Shown: positions 34,249 through 36,601 of the stretch, one piece after another | How positions within the stretch are numbered: position 1 is the stretch's first letter | Layout of the letters: every line of letters begins with the position of its first letter | NCBI GenBank assembly: GCA_934489015.1 | Contig: CAKSSN010000025.1 | Span: 1-36,601, forward strand | Reading direction: 5' to 3' | DNA length: 36,601 nt | DNA from: an uncultured Clostridia bacterium | GTDB taxonomy: Bacteria > Bacillota > Clostridia > UBA1381 | Notes under the pieces: generated by a model | What the model was told of the DNA's origin: nothing | The model's input: the letters and a program-made list of their open reading frames with translations, nothing else | Database searches by the model: none | Program-made: the position numbers and the translations under genes

Positions 34249-35616
34249 ATGTCTTGCAAAATTTGTATTATAGGAGCCGGCAGCGCCATATTTTCGTTAA
34301 ATCTTATAAAAGATATATGTATAAACGAACATTTTAAGGGCTGTACGGTGTCTTTGATGGACGTTGACGAAGCAAGGCTTGACGCAATTTACGGGCTTTG
34401 CACAAGGTATGCCGAAGAAATGGATGAAAATATAAACGTAATTAAAACAACCGATCGCCGCGAGGCTATGCAGGGAGCTGATTTTGTTCTTAATGTTGCG
34501 CTTGACTACGGTCATGACAGATATAAACAGGGTATAAAGGTTGCATATGAAAACGGCTATCGCTTTGGAGGAAGTCTGCACGTTCTTCATGACGAGGCTT
34601 TTTATATAAACTTTCATCAGCTCAGGCTTATGGAGGATATTTTAAAGGATGTTTTGGATATTTGTCCTAATGCATGGTATATAATGGTTGCAAATCCGGT
34701 GCAGGGCGGAGTAACATATTTGCAAAGAAAATATAAAAATGCAAAAATTATCGGAATGTGTCACGGATATACAGGCGTCTACAGTATTACGGATGTTATG
34801 GGGCTTGACAGAAAAGATGTGGGTTTTGAAATCTGTGGCGTAAATCATTTTATATGGCTCACAAGCTTCCGATATAAAGGAGAAAATGCATATCCGCTGC
34901 TTGACAGATGGATAAGCGAGCATGACGGGAAAATTGCGTACAACGATGAAATTGTGAAGAGAATAGGTCTTAAAAGCGATGAGGTTTCTCCTAAGGCAAT
35001 TGACCTTTACAGGAAATACGGTCTGTTCCCGATAGGTGACACAGCATCCGCAGGCGGCGGAGCGTGGGGCTGGGAATATCATGCCGATGACGAAACAGAG
35101 GAAAAATATCAGAGTAAGCCTTATGAGTGGTATAAGGATTATTTTGCTGAGTGTGAGAGAAACATAGCTCAGATAAAGCGTGCAGTTGAAGATAAGAGCG
35201 TTAAGGTTAGCGAGGTATTTTCAAAAATGCCGTCTGATGAGCCGATGATCCCGCTTATTGAAGGTCTTGCATTTGACACTTCAAACAAGGTTGTTGTTAA
35301 TATTTTAAATTCCGGTGGATATATGAAGGGACTTCCTACGGATTATGAAGTTGAAATTGCGGCTATGGTTGATAAACATGGTGTTCATCCGATTCATAAC
35401 GATGGACTTCCCAAGCCTATTATGGCACATCTTATGCGCGATAGAATTGCAAGTGTTGAGATGGAGCTTGCGGCTTTTGAAAATCATAGCATAGAATATC
35501 TCACTGATCTTGTTATGATGGACCCGTGGACAAAGTCAAAGGCGCAGGCACAGAAGCTTATAAAGGATATATTTGCGCTTCCTTGCAACAGCGATATGGC
35601 GGAATATTATAAATAA
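34249..35616 (+). CDS. GH4 family glycosidase, uronidase-like CHG motif
   Basis: A 455-residue NAD- and metal-dependent GH4 enzyme. The Rossmann start is IIGAGSAIFSLNLIKDI, ANPVQ gives the NP motif, and the metal ligands are C171-H172 in MCHGYTG and the His of GVNHFIWL. In GH4 the CHGx signature marks alpha-glucuronidase and alpha-galacturonidase (LplD) members, unlike CHEV, CHSV or CNVP types. The reaction would be redox-assisted cleavage of an imported uronoside. With the LplABC-like transporter upstream this echoes the Bacillus lpl operon and points to pectic or other acidic glycans. A strong AAGGAGGG precedes the ATG. Confidence 0.9.
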   Translation: MSCKICIIGAGSAIFSLNLIKDICINEHFKGCTVSLMDVDEARLDAIYGLCTRYAEEMDENINVIKTTDRREAMQGADFVLNVALDYGHDRYKQGIKVAYENGYRFGGSLHVLHDEAFYINFHQLRLMEDILKDVLDICPNAWYIMVANPVQGGVTYLQRKYKNAKIIGMCHGYTGVYSITDVMGLDRKDVGFEICGVNHFIWLTSFRYKGENAYPLLDRWISEHDGKIAYNDEIVKRIGLKSDEVSPKAIDLYRKYGLFPIGDTASAGGGAWGWEYHADDETEEKYQSKPYEWYKDYFAECERNIAQIKRAVEDKSVKVSEVFSKMPSDEPMIPLIEGLAFDTSNKVVVNILNSGGYMKGLPTDYEVEIAAMVDKHGVHPIHNDGLPKPIMAHLMRDRIASVEMELAAFENHSIEYLTDLVMMDPWTKSKAQAQKLIKDIFALPCNSDMAEYYK

Positions 35617-35636
35617 ATAATGAGTAGTGCCGCGAT

Positions 35637-35665
35637 TTGCTAGTGAAAATGGATTTTTTTATATT
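35637..35665 (+). promoter_or_regulatory. Promoter of the YgjV-family gene
   Basis: TTGCTA (35637-35642), a 17-base spacer and TATATT (35660-35665) lie about 35 bases upstream of the ATG. No terminator hairpin separates it from the GH4 gene, so read-through from the main operon is possible. Confidence 0.5.
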
Positions 35666-35700
35666 ATATACGGATAGAATTGTTATGGGGTGAACAATAT

Positions 35701-36228
35701 ATGAATATCGTTGTGCAATTGATAGGCGGACTTGGAATTATTGCAAATGTGATTTCTTTTCAATGTAAAAGCCATAACAAAATACTTTTGTTTAAAACGC
35801 TTAACGAGCTTATCTTTGCAGTACAATATTTTTTGCTTGGAGCGTATACAGGCGTTGCAGTAAACATTATCGGCGTCGTGAGAAATGTTGTATTTACAAA
35901 ACAACTTGAAAATAATAAAAAAACGACGATAACAGCAATTATTTTTAGCGTATTGTTTTGTATTTTCGGATTGTTTTTTTGGCAGGGATCAAGAAGTATT
36001 CTGATTATCGTTGCAAAAGTGTTATCCACATTAGCATACGGAAATAAAAACACTGCGATTATGAGAGGAATTATCCTCACTACGAGCGTTAGCTGGTTGA
36101 TTTATAATTATCGTGTTTGTTCTGTTGCCGGAATTTTATGTGAAGCACTCACATTGATATCATTAATAATAGGTATTATAAGGCTTGATATAATTCCGCT
36201 GTTATCAGTGAAAGAAAGATTAAAATAA
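35701..36228 (+). CDS. YgjV-family inner-membrane protein
   Basis: A 175-residue integral membrane protein of the YgjV (Imp-YgjV) family. About five to six hydrophobic segments and conserved SFQCKSHNKILLFKTLNE, where family members share a polar-aromatic motif. No function is known for the family. It is not needed for the sugar pathway and has a promoter of its own. ATG 35701 follows GGGGTGA by seven bases; an upstream TTG at 35680 is in frame but less likely. Confidence 0.85.
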   Translation: MNIVVQLIGGLGIIANVISFQCKSHNKILLFKTLNELIFAVQYFLLGAYTGVAVNIIGVVRNVVFTKQLENNKKTTITAIIFSVLFCIFGLFFWQGSRSILIIVAKVLSTLAYGNKNTAIMRGIILTTSVSWLIYNYRVCSVAGILCEALTLISLIIGIIRLDIIPLLSVKERLK

Positions 36229-36236
36229 AAAATGGG

Positions 36237-36344
36237 GTGGAGAGCGTATGTAGCCGATGTAAGACAGATAGGAAAATATTACTTGAGTAGATCGGGATAA
36301 TCTTTGTTAATCCGTCAACATTATTGTCAATGTACGCTATCCAC
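36237..36344. other. Structured intergenic element with 12-bp inverted ends
   Basis: GTGGAGAGCGTA (36237-36248) and TACGCTATCCAC (36333-36344) are inverted with one mismatch and enclose 84 bases. Inside, ACATT and AATGT form a small stem around ATTGTC (about 36318-36333). A 22-codon frame starts at 36232 and is unremarkable. The rest of 36229-36467 contains a GTAAAATGTTTTAC palindrome near 36378-36391 and no gene. Function unknown. Confidence 0.4.
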
Positions 36345-36467
36345 TCAACTATACACGAGCAGGAATTTTGGTGACCGTAAAATGTTTTACAGATTTTGCA
36401 GCATATTCGGAAGTGTGAAATTCCGGTGCAGTATATAGTGTTAATCTTGTTTATATTAAAATGGAAA

Positions 36468-36599
36468 GAGTCAATCCTAAATTTTGTGTAAACTCTTTAC
36501 AAGGCCTCCAAAATGGTGTATAATAATGGAATGGTATAATATAAATAGAGTCGACAAACACCCAAAAATCTGATATAATAAAAACAGAAAGAAAGGTGT
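36468..36599 (+). mobile_element. IS leader end (IS256-like), reading out of the right edge
   Basis: Inverted copy of 1-219, with tip GAGTCAATCCTAAATTT at 36468 and about 87 bases absent between TATAATA and ATGGAATGG. The remainder is practically identical, which means recent duplication. AGAAAGGTG at the edge is the expected RBS of the transposase, which begins beyond the window. Confidence 0.75.
36496..36579 (+). promoter_or_regulatory. Tandem outward promoters in the right IS leader
   Basis: P1: TTTACA (36496-36501), 17 bases, TATAAT (36519-36524). P2: TCGACA (36551-36556), 17 bases, TATAAT (36574-36579). Both point toward the transposase outside the window. Neither can drive the sugar operon. 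Confidence 0.55.
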
Positions 36600-36601
36600 T
36601 A

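Noticed and set aside
34642..35082. Minus-strand open frame of 146 codons
   Set aside because: Lies entirely antisense to the well-supported GH4 gene, with unnatural Cys- and His-rich composition.
36232..36300. 22-codon frame after the YgjV-family gene
   Set aside because: No RBS, no recognisable sequence, and it overlaps the inverted-repeat element.
36370..36450. GGTG and TTCCGGTGCAG segments as a cobalamin riboswitch
   Set aside because: The conserved core and loop order are missing and no relevant gene follows within the window.

Overview
The window looks like a Gram-positive polysaccharide-utilisation locus from an anaerobic, S-layer-bearing member of the Clostridia. The lineage is inferred from three things: AT-rich Firmicute-style promoters and AGGAGG-type ribosome sites, S-layer homology (SLH) proteins, and a CUT1 sugar ABC transporter without its own ATPase beside a membrane-anchored AraC regulator. 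SLH-rich pectin degraders such as Monoglobus are a reasonable comparison, but no marker gene here fixes the taxon.

Layout. Both ends (1-219 and 36468-36599) are inverted, outward-reading copies of the same insertion-sequence leader. Each stops a few bases before a transposase start, so the window is probably a contig cut at a multicopy IS. A divergent AraC-type sensor-regulator (388-2655, minus) faces one long plus-strand gene run. A -35/-10 promoter at 2867-2895 precedes the run, with three TGTkACAy repeats upstream.

The plus-strand run has three blocks. (1) 2968-6196: substrate-binding lipoprotein and two permeases. (2) 6214-23694: six secreted proteins. Two are large clan GH-A glycosidases with NEP acid/base and TE nucleophile motifs, two are non-catalytic proteins built from the same beta-sandwich modules, and two carry SLH domains. 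(3) 23758-35616: twelve proteins without signal peptides. They are a metallophosphoesterase, a GH20C-like hexosaminidase, an MBL-fold hydrolase, an FGGY sugar kinase, a fucose/arabinose-isomerase-like protein, a concanavalin-like protein, an FSA-type aldolase, a SIS isomerase, two YjbQ-family proteins bracketing an archaeal-type triosephosphate-isomerase homologue, and a GH4 enzyme with the CHG motif of uronidases. A YgjV-family membrane protein with its own promoter follows.

How it may work together (inference). The surface enzymes and binding proteins attack a complex glycan, with the SLH proteins giving a cell-wall foothold. The transporter imports oligosaccharides and the cytoplasmic GH20 and GH4 trim them. 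Isomerase, kinase, aldolase, SIS and TIM-like enzymes then carry an unusual sugar into triose phosphates. That combination, with the paired YjbQ proteins, fits no standard pathway I know and is the best candidate for an undescribed system. I saw no tRNA, rRNA or CRISPR array.
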